DNA of 8,471 bases, from contig JBEKEX010000114.1 of the NCBI GenBank assembly GCA_050013615.1, positions 1 through 8,471 of the forward strand, given 5' to 3'. Below, one piece after another: positions 1 through 6,074 of the stretch. The notes beneath the pieces were generated by a model. The model worked only from the letters and a program-made list of their open reading frames with translations, was not told the DNA's origin and made no database searches. The position numbers and the translations under genes are program-made. The stretch's first letter is position 1. Every line of letters begins with the position of its first letter. The stretch comes from JBEKEX01 sp050013615. GTDB lineage: Bacteria > Chloroflexota > Anaerolineae > Anaerolineales > Anaerolineaceae.

Positions 1-396
1 TGGGATATGGCCGTGCTCCTGGCCGAGATGGATAAATGGAAAGATGGCAACTGGCTGGAAAAGCGTGCCGTGGCAGCCGCATTGGCCGAGCCGGACCTGC
101 TCAAAGAACCCCGGCATGTCCACATCATTTTGCAGCTTTTGGACAGCATCACCGCCTCACTGCTTCCCGCGCCGGAGCATGATGAAGACTTCATGGTCTT
201 GCGGCAAAGCCTGGGTTATTGCTGGAGCGTTGTGACCGTCGCCTTGCCCCAAGAGGGGAAACCGTTGATGGAGAAGTGGTTCGCAAACCCTGATAAGCAC
301 ATCCGCTGGATCATGAAAGAGAACCTTAAGAAAAACCGTCTGGTCAAAATGGATGCCGCTTGGGTGGCGCACTGGAACCGGCAACTTTCTTCATAA
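1..396 (+). CDS. HEAT-repeat-like protein, C-terminal part (5' end outside window)
   Basis: The reading frame is open from the first base of the window to a TAA at 394-396, so only about 131 C-terminal residues are visible and the true start lies upstream. The ATG at position 7 is probably internal: no ribosome binding site can be assessed and the frame continues past it. The visible protein is strongly helical and lacks membrane segments. Helix pairs such as 'KRAVAAALAEPDLL' and the closing 'HIRWIMKENLKKNRL' resemble HEAT / DNA-alkylation-repeat type helical repeats, which usually serve as protein- or nucleic-acid-binding scaffolds. I assign no specific function. It runs in the same direction as the GH13-like gene, but a 104-base gap with its own promoter-like element separates them, so they need not be co-transcribed. 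Confidence 0.6.
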   Translation, partial: WDMAVLLAEMDKWKDGNWLEKRAVAAALAEPDLLKEPRHVHIILQLLDSITASLLPAPEHDEDFMVLRQSLGYCWSVVTVALPQEGKPLMEKWFANPDKHIRWIMKENLKKNRLVKMDAAWVAHWNRQLSS

Positions 397-400
397 GTTG
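382..400 (+). terminator. weak hairpin overlapping the stop of the HEAT-like gene
   Basis: CAACTT (382-387) and AAGTTG (395-400) form a perfect 6-bp stem with a 7-base loop that spans the stop codon. The following bases are only moderately T-rich and the stem is AT-rich, so this is at best a weak terminator. It could be coincidental. Confidence 0.22.
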
Positions 401-439
401 TTACCTTCTAGTCCTATACATACTTATTCCATTTTGTTA

Positions 440-469
440 TTTTCCCTTCCGGCGTCGCGGCTGTATAAT
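440..469 (+). promoter_or_regulatory. sigma-70-like promoter for the GH13-like gene
   Basis: A perfect TATAAT lies at 464-469, directly preceded by TG. About 17-18 bases upstream is only a weak -35 candidate (TTTTCC around 440-445). Transcription would start near 476, giving a leader of about 25 bases before the ATG at 501. The -10 match and the position in the only gap before the gene support it; the poor -35 is the weak point. Confidence 0.45.
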
Positions 470-500
470 ATTTCTATCCGTCAGTCAGGAGCAGCCATCC

Positions 501-3500
501 ATGATGGAATTCCACATTTCCCGAAAAGCACGCGATCACTACCAATTCGATCTGGCGTTATTTGCCTACGATGGCAACGTCATCCTGGCAAATTTCCACG
601 CCGCCCGGCTGTTCGCCCAAAAGATCAACCAAAAACAGGACCTGGTCGCCTTCCCGGAGAAAGCGGTCAAGGCCGGGCAGATCAACGCCATGGGCTTGAT
701 CGACGAGATACTTCATCATGTCGTTTCCCTCTACCGCCAACAGGTGAATATGGATGTGGTTGGACTGGCGCTTTCCCACCTGGAGCAAACGTTGGGGCAA
801 GAAGCCATCGCCCAATTGCTGCAGCGCTTTGTCGAAGAATTTCCCCCGGTAGCCGTCTACCAGCGCCAGTTGACTGCCGAAGAATACTTGGCTGCCGCCA
901 CGGATGGAATATCTAATCGCAATTCAACACTGGAAGAACTGGCGCTCTTGTGGGTTGCCAATAAGAACCCGGCGCTTTCACCCTATCTCGAGCTGTTCAG
1001 TGACGACTCCCTGGTCGCCGAGACGATTTACCCAAAAGCAATGCAGGAATTGCACAACTTCCTGGACACGCAGCCGCCGTTTGGCCCCGACCGCCAGAAT
1101 TTGCTCGATATGCTGCACGCTCCGGCGGTCGCCGTCCCCTACTCGCTTTCTGGGCAATTGGAATTCATTCGCCAGCGCTGGGCTGACCTGCTCGGAAGCT
1201 ATCTCTACCGCCTGCTCAGCAGCCTCGACCTGGTCAAAGAAGAAGAAAAACTCACCTTCCAAGGCTTCGGGCCGGGTCCGGTACTCATCCCGGTCTACAA
1301 TGCAGCCACAGCTTTGAACGAGCCGGAGCGGTTCAGCACCGACCGAGAATGGATGCCGCGCCTGGTGCTCATCGCCAAGAACACCTATGTGTGGCTGGAT
1401 CAGCTCTCCAAAAAATATGGCCGTCCCATCCAACGCCTGGACGAGATTCCCGACGAAGAACTCGACCAGCTCAGCCGCTGGGGTTTTACCGGTCTGTGGC
1501 TGATTGGTCTGTGGGAGCGCAGCAAGGCATCGGCGCGCATCAAGCAGCTCTGTGGGAACCCAAATGCCATTTCTTCGGCCTATTCCTTGTACGAGTATCG
1601 CATCGCCGTCGACCTTGGCGGAGAAGATGCCTGCCATAACCTGCATGAGCGTGCCTGGCAGCACGGCATCCGCCTGGCGTCCGATATGGTCCCCAACCAC
1701 ATGGGGATCGATTCGCCCTGGGTGATCGAACACCCCGATTGGTTCTTGTCGCTGGACGAATCGCCCTACCCCACGCATTCCTTCGACGGCCCCAACCTAT
1801 CGAATAACTCCAATACCGGTATCTACATCGAAGACCATTATTTCGATCGCTCTGATGCCGCCGTGGAGTTCAAGCGCGTGGATTATTACTCCGGGCAGGC
1901 GCGCTACATCTATCACGGCAACGATGGCACCAGCATGCCCTGGAACGATACCGCCCAGCTCAATTATCTGAACCCCGAGGTGCGCGAGGCGGTCATCAAG
2001 AATATTTTGAACATCGCCCACGATTTTTCCATCATCCGCTTCGACGCCGCTATGACCTTGACCAAAAAGCATTACCAGCGCTTGTGGTTCCCTGAGCCCG
2101 GCACCGGCGGTGCCATCCCCACCCGCTCCGAGCATGGCATGACCAAAGAAGCATTCGATGCCGCCATGCCGAATGAGTTCTGGCGCGAAGTGGTCGATCG
2201 GATGGCTCAGGAAGCACCCGATACCCTCCTGTTGGCAGAGGCGTTCTGGCTGATGGAAGGCTACTTCGTGCGCACGTTGGGCATGCATCGCGTTTACAAC
2301 AGCGCCTTCATGAATATGCTGCGCGACGAGAACAACTCCGGCTATCGCCAGCTCATCAAGAACACGCTCGAATTCGACCCCGAAATCCTCAAACGCTACG
2401 TGAACTTCATGAACAACCCCGACGAGCGCACCGCCGTCGACCAGTTCGGCAAAGGTGACAAATACTTCGGCATCTGCACCCTCATGGCCACTCTGCCCGG
2501 CCTGCCCATGTTCGGCCACGGCCAGGTGGAAGGGTTTTCCGAGAAATACGGTATGGAATTCCGCAAGGCATTGCAGGATGAGGCAGTCGACCCCTATCTG
2601 GTCGAGCGCCACCAGCGGGAGATCTTCCCGCTCCTGCATCACCGCCAGCTCTTTTCCGGTGTGGAGAATTTCCTCTTGTACAATTTCCACTCCGATGCCG
2701 GCGGTGTCGACGAGAACGTGTTTGCCTTTTCAAACCAGTACGGCAAGGATGCCGCCTTGGTCGTTTACCACAATAAATTTAACCACACTTCCGGTTGGAT
2801 CAACTTCTCCTCCGGCAACCTGGTGAAGAATCCCGGTGGGCAGAACCGCATTACCCACAAATCTTTGGGCGAGGGTCTGGGCATCCAACCTGCCAAAGAT
2901 ACTTACGTCATCTTCCGCGACCAATCGACCAACATGGAATTCATCCGCCCCAGCCAGGAATTATGCCTACAAGGGCTTCACCTTGACCTGGAGGCGTACC
3001 AATATCACGTCTTTATGGACTTCCGCAGCGTCTCGGATGATGCTTGGGGCTCTTACCGCCAACTTTGCAGCTATCTGGGCGGGCAGGGTGTCCCCAGCAT
3101 TGCCGAAGCCATGAAAGCCCTGCTGCTCGCTCCCATCCAGCGACCCTTCCAGGAAATTGCCAACATTGGCTATTTCAAATATTTACTGGCTAACCGCCTG
3201 GGGGCACAAAAGAAGCTCGACTCCGAGCTAATCAGCGAATTCGACCAAAAAGTACGCAAGCTCTTCAAGGGAGTGGCTGCCATGACCGGCAGCATGACCG
3301 GCACGGACGCCCTCGTCGCTGAGCTGCGCCGGAAATTGATCTTGGTCCTTTCGCTGCCAACCATCGAGCAGGTTTACCCTCTGCCGGGCGGAAAAACGTA
3401 TCAGAAGGCCGTGGCTGGTCTAAAAACCGGTTTGGAAGGAAACGACGAACGTTGGCTGACACTCTTTGGCTGGTTGTTCACCCACAGCCTGGGCAAGCTG

Positions 3501-4043
3501 GCCGGAGACGACGCTTTCGAAGATCAATCCCAGAGCTGGTTGGATGAATGGCAGCTTGGTAAAGTCCTGGCCGAGGCTTACCAGGACTTCGGTATTGAAG
3601 CCTCGTCCGCGGCGAGGATGGTGAACAACGTCCGCTTTATGATTGGTCAGCAAAATTGGTATGGCCATCTCGGCAAGCTTTCGTTGAGCCAAATTCTCGA
3701 AAACTGGTTGTCGGATCCCAGCATCCAGCAATTCCTGGGCATAAACCGTTTCCAGGATATCTTGTGGTTCAACCAAGAAGCCTTTGACGAACTTCTTTGG
3801 TGGATGAAGACCCTTGCAATCGTACAGACTGCCGCCGAGCCCACTTTCAATGCCAGCCAGTTCATCGAATGCATTCTCGGCCTTGAAGAGATCGTCAGCC
3901 GGTTGAGCAAGGCTGAAAAGACATCGGATTTCCAGATCGCCCTGCTGGTCGAGGCCGTAGCAAAAAAGAGTGCGCCTGCCGTGCCAAGGACCAAAAAGTC
4001 GGCTGCCAACACTGCTGCTAAAAAGAAGCCATCTAAAAAATAA
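501..4043 (+). CDS. large GH13 (alpha-amylase superfamily) protein with extra N- and C-terminal regions
   Basis: This 1180-residue protein starts at the ATG at 501, chosen because AGGAG lies at 487-491 with a 9-base spacing. The frame is open further upstream, but that stretch overlaps the previous gene and its promoter region. Residues about 1-285 are an unassigned, mostly helical region. Residues about 290-700 form the GH13 TIM barrel: region I 'DMVPNH' (D395, N399, H400), region II 'IIRFDAA' (R513, nucleophile D515), region III 'LLLAEAF' (acid/base E580) and region IV 'FMNNPDE' (D641). All three catalytic acids are present. The region IV histidine is Pro640, and the Lys-His normally after the region II Asp is Met518-Thr519. 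A beta-rich stretch like a GH13 C-domain follows, then about 300 helical residues of unknown role and a Lys/Ala tail (1155-1180). There is no signal peptide, so it is probably cytoplasmic. It likely acts on alpha-glucans or alpha-glucosides by hydrolysis or glycosyl transfer; the exact reaction cannot be assigned. Confidence 0.85.
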   Translation: MMEFHISRKARDHYQFDLALFAYDGNVILANFHAARLFAQKINQKQDLVAFPEKAVKAGQINAMGLIDEILHHVVSLYRQQVNMDVVGLALSHLEQTLGQEAIAQLLQRFVEEFPPVAVYQRQLTAEEYLAAATDGISNRNSTLEELALLWVANKNPALSPYLELFSDDSLVAETIYPKAMQELHNFLDTQPPFGPDRQNLLDMLHAPAVAVPYSLSGQLEFIRQRWADLLGSYLYRLLSSLDLVKEEEKLTFQGFGPGPVLIPVYNAATALNEPERFSTDREWMPRLVLIAKNTYVWLDQLSKKYGRPIQRLDEIPDEELDQLSRWGFTGLWLIGLWERSKASARIKQLCGNPNAISSAYSLYEYRIAVDLGGEDACHNLHERAWQHGIRLASDMVPNHMGIDSPWVIEHPDWFLSLDESPYPTHSFDGPNLSNNSNTGIYIEDHYFDRSDAAVEFKRVDYYSGQARYIYHGNDGTSMPWNDTAQLNYLNPEVREAVIKNILNIAHDFSIIRFDAAMTLTKKHYQRLWFPEPGTGGAIPTRSEHGMTKEAFDAAMPNEFWREVVDRMAQEAPDTLLLAEAFWLMEGYFVRTLGMHRVYNSAFMNMLRDENNSGYRQLIKNTLEFDPEILKRYVNFMNNPDERTAVDQFGKGDKYFGICTLMATLPGLPMFGHGQVEGFSEKYGMEFRKALQDEAVDPYLVERHQREIFPLLHHRQLFSGVENFLLYNFHSDAGGVDENVFAFSNQYGKDAALVVYHNKFNHTSGWINFSSGNLVKNPGGQNRITHKSLGEGLGIQPAKDTYVIFRDQSTNMEFIRPSQELCLQGLHLDLEAYQYHVFMDFRSVSDDAWGSYRQLCSYLGGQGVPSIAEAMKALLLAPIQRPFQEIANIGYFKYLLANRLGAQKKLDSELISEFDQKVRKLFKGVAAMTGSMTGTDALVAELRRKLILVLSLPTIEQVYPLPGGKTYQKAVAGLKTGLEGNDERWLTLFGWLFTHSLGKLAGDDAFEDQSQSWLDEWQLGKVLAEAYQDFGIEASSAARMVNNVRFMIGQQNWYGHLGKLSLSQILENWLSDPSIQQFLGINRFQDILWFNQEAFDELLWWMKTLAIVQTAAEPTFNASQFIECILGLEEIVSRLSKAEKTSDFQIALLVEAVAKKSAPAVPRTKKSAANTAAKKKPSKK

Positions 4044-4079
4044 TCGCAGCAACGAGGTTGTCCCACATTGCTGCGATTA
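4035..4079 (-). terminator. strong intrinsic terminator of the selenoprotein gene
   Basis: A perfect 12-bp inverted repeat (4041-4052 with 4068-4079, 15-base loop) is followed on the - strand by a six-T run (4040-4035), the classic arrangement of an intrinsic terminator. It begins 20 bases after the peroxiredoxin-like stop codon. On the + strand the same hairpin starts at the GH13 stop codon but has no T tract, so it terminates mainly the - strand gene and could at most stall the opposite transcript. Confidence 0.85.
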
Positions 4080-4099
4080 ATGGCATCCGGCTTCAAAAT

Positions 4100-4573
4100 T
4101 CAAGAAACAGTATTCATTTCATCGAGAATTTTAAACACTTCCGTATTTTCGGGTATATCGGACATGCTCTCGCCGTATTGGCGGAAACGTATCTGGCCTT
4201 GTTTATCGATGATCAACAGGGCCGGCATGCGTCCCATCTTGATCCAGTTCACTTCTTGTTGATATTGGCTGGCCACAGCCGATTTGATGTCAGCACAGCC
4301 GACAAAGGGTAATTTTTCTTCTTCCCAGTAGCGGCGGAAAGCGTTGGGCCCGTCAGGCCCTAAGGCGATGATTTCGGCATCGCGACGGGTAAACTCGGAG
4401 TAGTCCTGGCGCAACTGTGCCAGGTGACGCCTGCAATAGGGTCACATGAATCCGCGCAGCAGGACGAGGACGACGTGTTGCTTACCGCGATAATCGGACA
4501 GACGAATCGACTGTCCTTTGGTATCGACTAGTTCGAAATCAGGAGCAATGGTAAGTTCTTTTTTATCAGCCAT
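4100..4573 (-). CDS. peroxiredoxin-like (AhpC/TSA-fold) selenoprotein, Sec44-x-x-Cys47
   Basis: Reading from the ATG at 4573 to the TGA at 4100-4102 gives 157 residues if the in-frame TGA at codon 44 (4444-4442) is decoded as selenocysteine. An AGGAAGG-type ribosome binding site (4578-4584) lies 4 bases before this ATG. The N-terminus 'APDFELVDTKG' then 'IRLSDYRGK' is typical of thioredoxin-fold peroxiredoxin-like proteins. Next come a hydrophobic strand and 'RGFM-U-PYCRRHLAQLRQDY', where the relatives I recall have Cys at the U position. 'GRMPALLIIDKQG' contains the cis-Pro (P117). An extra cysteine is C93. Both sides of the TGA match one family without any frame change, which argues against a pseudogene or frameshift. 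The family reduces peroxides or acts as a thiol oxidoreductase; the substrate and reductant are unknown. The gene has its own terminator, is convergent with the GH13 gene and divergent from the immunity gene. The alternative is a Cys or Trp codon misread as TGA, or a recent nonsense mutation. Confidence 0.82.
4408..4431 (-). promoter_or_regulatory. candidate bacterial SECIS hairpin
   Basis: Downstream of the UGA on the - strand, GGCG (4431-4428) pairs with CGCC (4411-4408). U4427 is bulged, CA (4426-4425) pairs with UG (4413-4412), C4424/U4414 mismatch, and CUG (4423-4421) pairs with CAG (4417-4415), leaving the loop GCA (4420-4418). The loop begins 21 bases after the UGA, which fits the spacing of known bacterial SECIS elements. 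The bulged U and the G at the start of the loop resemble the SelB-recognised features of E. coli fdhF. The fold was found by eye; competing foldings exist. Confidence 0.6.
4442..4444 (-). other. in-frame TGA, predicted selenocysteine codon (Sec44)
   Basis: The codon is TGA in the frame of the ATG at 4573, between Met43 and Pro45, in the first position of a UxxC motif. Sec in place of the first Cys of a CxxC redox site is the usual signature of bacterial thioredoxin-fold selenoproteins. Codons on both sides encode conserved-looking family residues. Confidence 0.8.
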
Positions 4574-4629
4574 ATTGCCTTCCTAAATAGATTCTCGTCT
4601 CATTACTCATGATGTATTATACAATTAAT

Positions 4630-4658
4630 TTTACAATCATCTATAATATTTATAGAAT
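4630..4658 (+). promoter_or_regulatory. sigma-70-like promoter for the immunity-like gene
   Basis: TTTACA (4630-4635) and TAGAAT (4653-4658) are separated by 17 bases, and each matches the consensus in five of six positions. The expected start near 4665 gives a leader of about 25 bases to the ATG at 4691. The -10 overlaps the palindrome at 4641-4655. Confidence 0.5.
4641..4655. repeat. perfect AT-rich palindrome in the divergent promoter region
   Basis: CTATAA (4641-4646) and TTATAG (4650-4655) form a perfect inverted repeat around TAT. It lies between the divergent selenoprotein and immunity-like genes and overlaps the + strand -10, so it could be an operator for a dimeric regulator. In a stretch this AT-rich, a chance palindrome is also plausible. 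Confidence 0.35.
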
Positions 4659-4690
4659 CTGTCAATTGTGTGGCAGGAACAGGAAACGTT

Positions 4691-5218
4691 ATGGCGAAAA
4701 TCACTGAATACGCAGGGCGTAGGGATCCACGTTTCGTGACAGTTCATCGCGGGGGTTTGCTGGATGAGACTCAGCACCATCTACTGGCGAGTTGGGCCGC
4801 CGATTGTGCTGATCATGTGCTTCCCTTGTTCACCGCCAAGTACCCAGAGGATAATCGACCACGTCTAGCCATCGAAATGGCGCGTTTGTGGAGCCTCGGC
4901 GAAGCGACGGTTGAGGAAGCACGCGAAGCAGCTTATGCAGCACATGCTGCCGCAAAAAACGCATCGGATGCAGCAGCAAAAGCAGTCGCCCGCGCGGCCG
5001 GTCACGCTGTCGCAACCGCACACATGGCAGACCATGAACTGGGATCCGCCGCTTACGCCATTAAAGCAGTTCGCCTTGCATCACCAAGGGTTGATGAGAA
5101 AGTGGCAGGTGAGCACGAGCGTCAATGGCAGCGCGAACAGCTTCCCGAAGCCATTCGTGAGCTCGTGCTCTCCGATGAAGAACGACGCAATAACAAATTC
5201 TGGTACCTATTTAAGTGA
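4691..5218 (+). CDS. Imm-5-like putative immunity protein
   Basis: This 175-residue protein starts at the ATG at 4691, which has AGGA at 4681-4684 six bases upstream; a GTG at 4670 in the same frame lacks a good site. The segments 'LLASWAADCADHVLPLF', 'RPRLAIEMARLWSLGEATV', the long Ala-rich helix 'EEAREAAYAAHAAAKNA' and 'AAGHAVATAHMADHELGSAA' match my recollection of proteins annotated as 'putative immunity protein' with an Imm-5-like domain. Such proteins are thought to neutralise polymorphic toxins. It is all-helical with no signal peptide or membrane segment, so it is cytoplasmic. No toxin gene is visible beside it. It ends in a charged region followed by 'NNKFWYLFK'. It probably shares a transcript with the methyltransferase 59 bases downstream. 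The family name rests on recall of the motif pattern; the immunity function is not shown here. Confidence 0.65.
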   Translation: MAKITEYAGRRDPRFVTVHRGGLLDETQHHLLASWAADCADHVLPLFTAKYPEDNRPRLAIEMARLWSLGEATVEEAREAAYAAHAAAKNASDAAAKAVARAAGHAVATAHMADHELGSAAYAIKAVRLASPRVDEKVAGEHERQWQREQLPEAIRELVLSDEERRNNKFWYLFK

Positions 5219-5277
5219 AACACAAAAATATAGAGTCTTTAAACAATACGCCGGTTCGATAAGTGCAGGAGGTGATT

Positions 5278-6042
5278 ATGCCAGTATATAAACGTTTTGC
5301 AATCGTATATGCCCAGGGTGACTACCCCAGTTATTCACAACAAATGGCAGAGTATCTGCCCAATATCCTGGAGCACTTCCACATTCCCGCCCGCGGTACA
5401 TTGCTGGATGTGGCCTGCGGTGAGGGCAGCTTTGCCGTGCAGATGGCCCGTAAAGGTTGGAAGGTGACCGGCATCGATTTCTCATCCGAGATGTTGGAGA
5501 TCGCCCGCCAGCATGCCGAAGAAGCCGGGCTGAAGATCAAATTCACCCGCCAGGACATGCGTCGCATCAAGACAGCTGGTCCCTTCGACCTGGCAACCTG
5601 CTGGTTCGATGCCTTGAATTACGTCCTGGAAGCGGATGAGCTGACCCGGGTCTTTTCCGGCATCAATAACGCCCTCAAGCCCGGCGGCTGGTTTGCTTTT
5701 GATATGAATACCGTCTATGGCCTGGCCGTGGGTTGGCAGCGCCAGAATTGTTATATCCCCCAGGACAAGGAAAACCTGGTCGAGATTCAGCGCCCCTCGT
5801 ATGACTTCGAGCGCCAGATCGCCACCATGCATATCACCGCCTTTATCCGCGAACAGGGAGGTCCATGGGAGCGCATGGACGAAGACCATCTCGAGCGGGC
5901 TTTTTCACTGGACGTCATCCAAAATTGCCTCAAGAAAGCCGGCTTCGACGTGAAGGGGTGCTTCGGCAGCATCCGCGAACTCACCCCGCCGCGCACCGAT
6001 TCCGGTCGTGTGTGGTATATCACACAAAAACACATGGGCTAG
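5278..6042 (+). CDS. class I SAM-dependent methyltransferase
   Basis: This 254-residue protein starts at the ATG at 5278, preceded by an excellent AGGAGGTGA site (5267-5275). Motif I, the SAM-binding loop, is 'LLDVACGEGSF' (residues 42-52), followed by 'VTGIDFSSEML' whose Asp67 is expected to bind the ribose of SAM. 'FDLATCWFDALNYV' fits motif IV/post-I, and 'ALKPGGWFAFDMNT' is the usual strand-5 segment. The C-terminal half, with several beta-strand stretches and 'FDVKGCFGSIREL', resembles small-molecule methyltransferases of the Methyltransf_11/25 type. The substrate cannot be told. It lies 59 bases after the immunity-like gene on the same strand and is convergent with the uracil-DNA glycosylase gene, whose stop is 33 bases away. 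Confidence 0.88.
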   Translation: MPVYKRFAIVYAQGDYPSYSQQMAEYLPNILEHFHIPARGTLLDVACGEGSFAVQMARKGWKVTGIDFSSEMLEIARQHAEEAGLKIKFTRQDMRRIKTAGPFDLATCWFDALNYVLEADELTRVFSGINNALKPGGWFAFDMNTVYGLAVGWQRQNCYIPQDKENLVEIQRPSYDFERQIATMHITAFIREQGGPWERMDEDHLERAFSLDVIQNCLKKAGFDVKGCFGSIRELTPPRTDSGRVWYITQKHMG

Positions 6043-6047
6043 AAGCC
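6037..6047. terminator. possible weak bidirectional hairpin between convergent genes
   Basis: GGCT (6037-6040) and AGCC (6044-6047) form a 4-bp stem with loop AGA over the methyltransferase stop codon. It is followed by TTATATTAG on the + strand. On the - strand a five-T run comes about eight bases after it. The stem is short, so this is a low-confidence call. Confidence 0.22.
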
Positions 6048-6074
6048 TTATATTAGAAAATCGCTAACTGGTCA

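Larger units (their letters stand above)
4616..4665 (-). promoter_or_regulatory. promoter region of the selenoprotein gene
   Basis: On the - strand a perfect TTGACA lies at 4665-4660, with a poor -10 (GATGAT, 4641-4636) 18 bases on. Further downstream a perfect TATAAT lies at 4621-4616, directly preceded by TG as in the promoter of the GH13 gene, but without a good -35. One of these probably drives the gene; I cannot choose between them. Confidence 0.4.

Noticed and set aside
360..500. Start of the GH13 protein upstream of 501.
   Set aside because: It would overlap the HEAT-like gene and run through the TATAAT promoter box; the ATG at 501 has a proper AGGAG site.
978..4052. Long open frames on the - strand opposite the GH13 gene (978-1778, 1797-2690, 3420-4052).
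   Set aside because: Their translations show no recognisable domain and mirror the codon pattern of the well-supported + strand gene.
3647..4096. Readthrough extension of the selenoprotein beyond its second TGA.
   Set aside because: It lies beyond the terminator hairpin, antisense to the GH13 coding sequence, and the protein already has the normal length of a peroxiredoxin-like domain.
4100..4414. A 104-residue gene starting at the TTG at 4414 on the - strand.
   Set aside because: It begins after the active-site motif and has no ribosome binding site; the family N-terminus continues upstream in the same frame through the TGA to a good ATG at 4573.
4405..4424. Alternative hairpin CCTGGC/GCCAGG after the UGA (6 bp, 8-base loop), and another with loop CGTCA closer to the UGA.
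   Set aside because: The first lacks a G in the first two loop positions; the second has its loop only 12 bases from the UGA. The 4408-4431 fold fits known bacterial SECIS features better, though the relative energies were not computed.
4100..4573. Peroxiredoxin-like gene as a pseudogene with a nonsense mutation.
   Set aside because: The only stop falls exactly on the catalytic position, the rest is intact and the promoter, ribosome site and terminator look functional; Sec is the simpler reading. It cannot be fully excluded without the rest of the genome.
4670..4690. GTG start at 4670 for the immunity-like protein.
   Set aside because: It lies almost at the expected transcription start with no ribosome binding site; the ATG at 4691 has AGGA six bases upstream.
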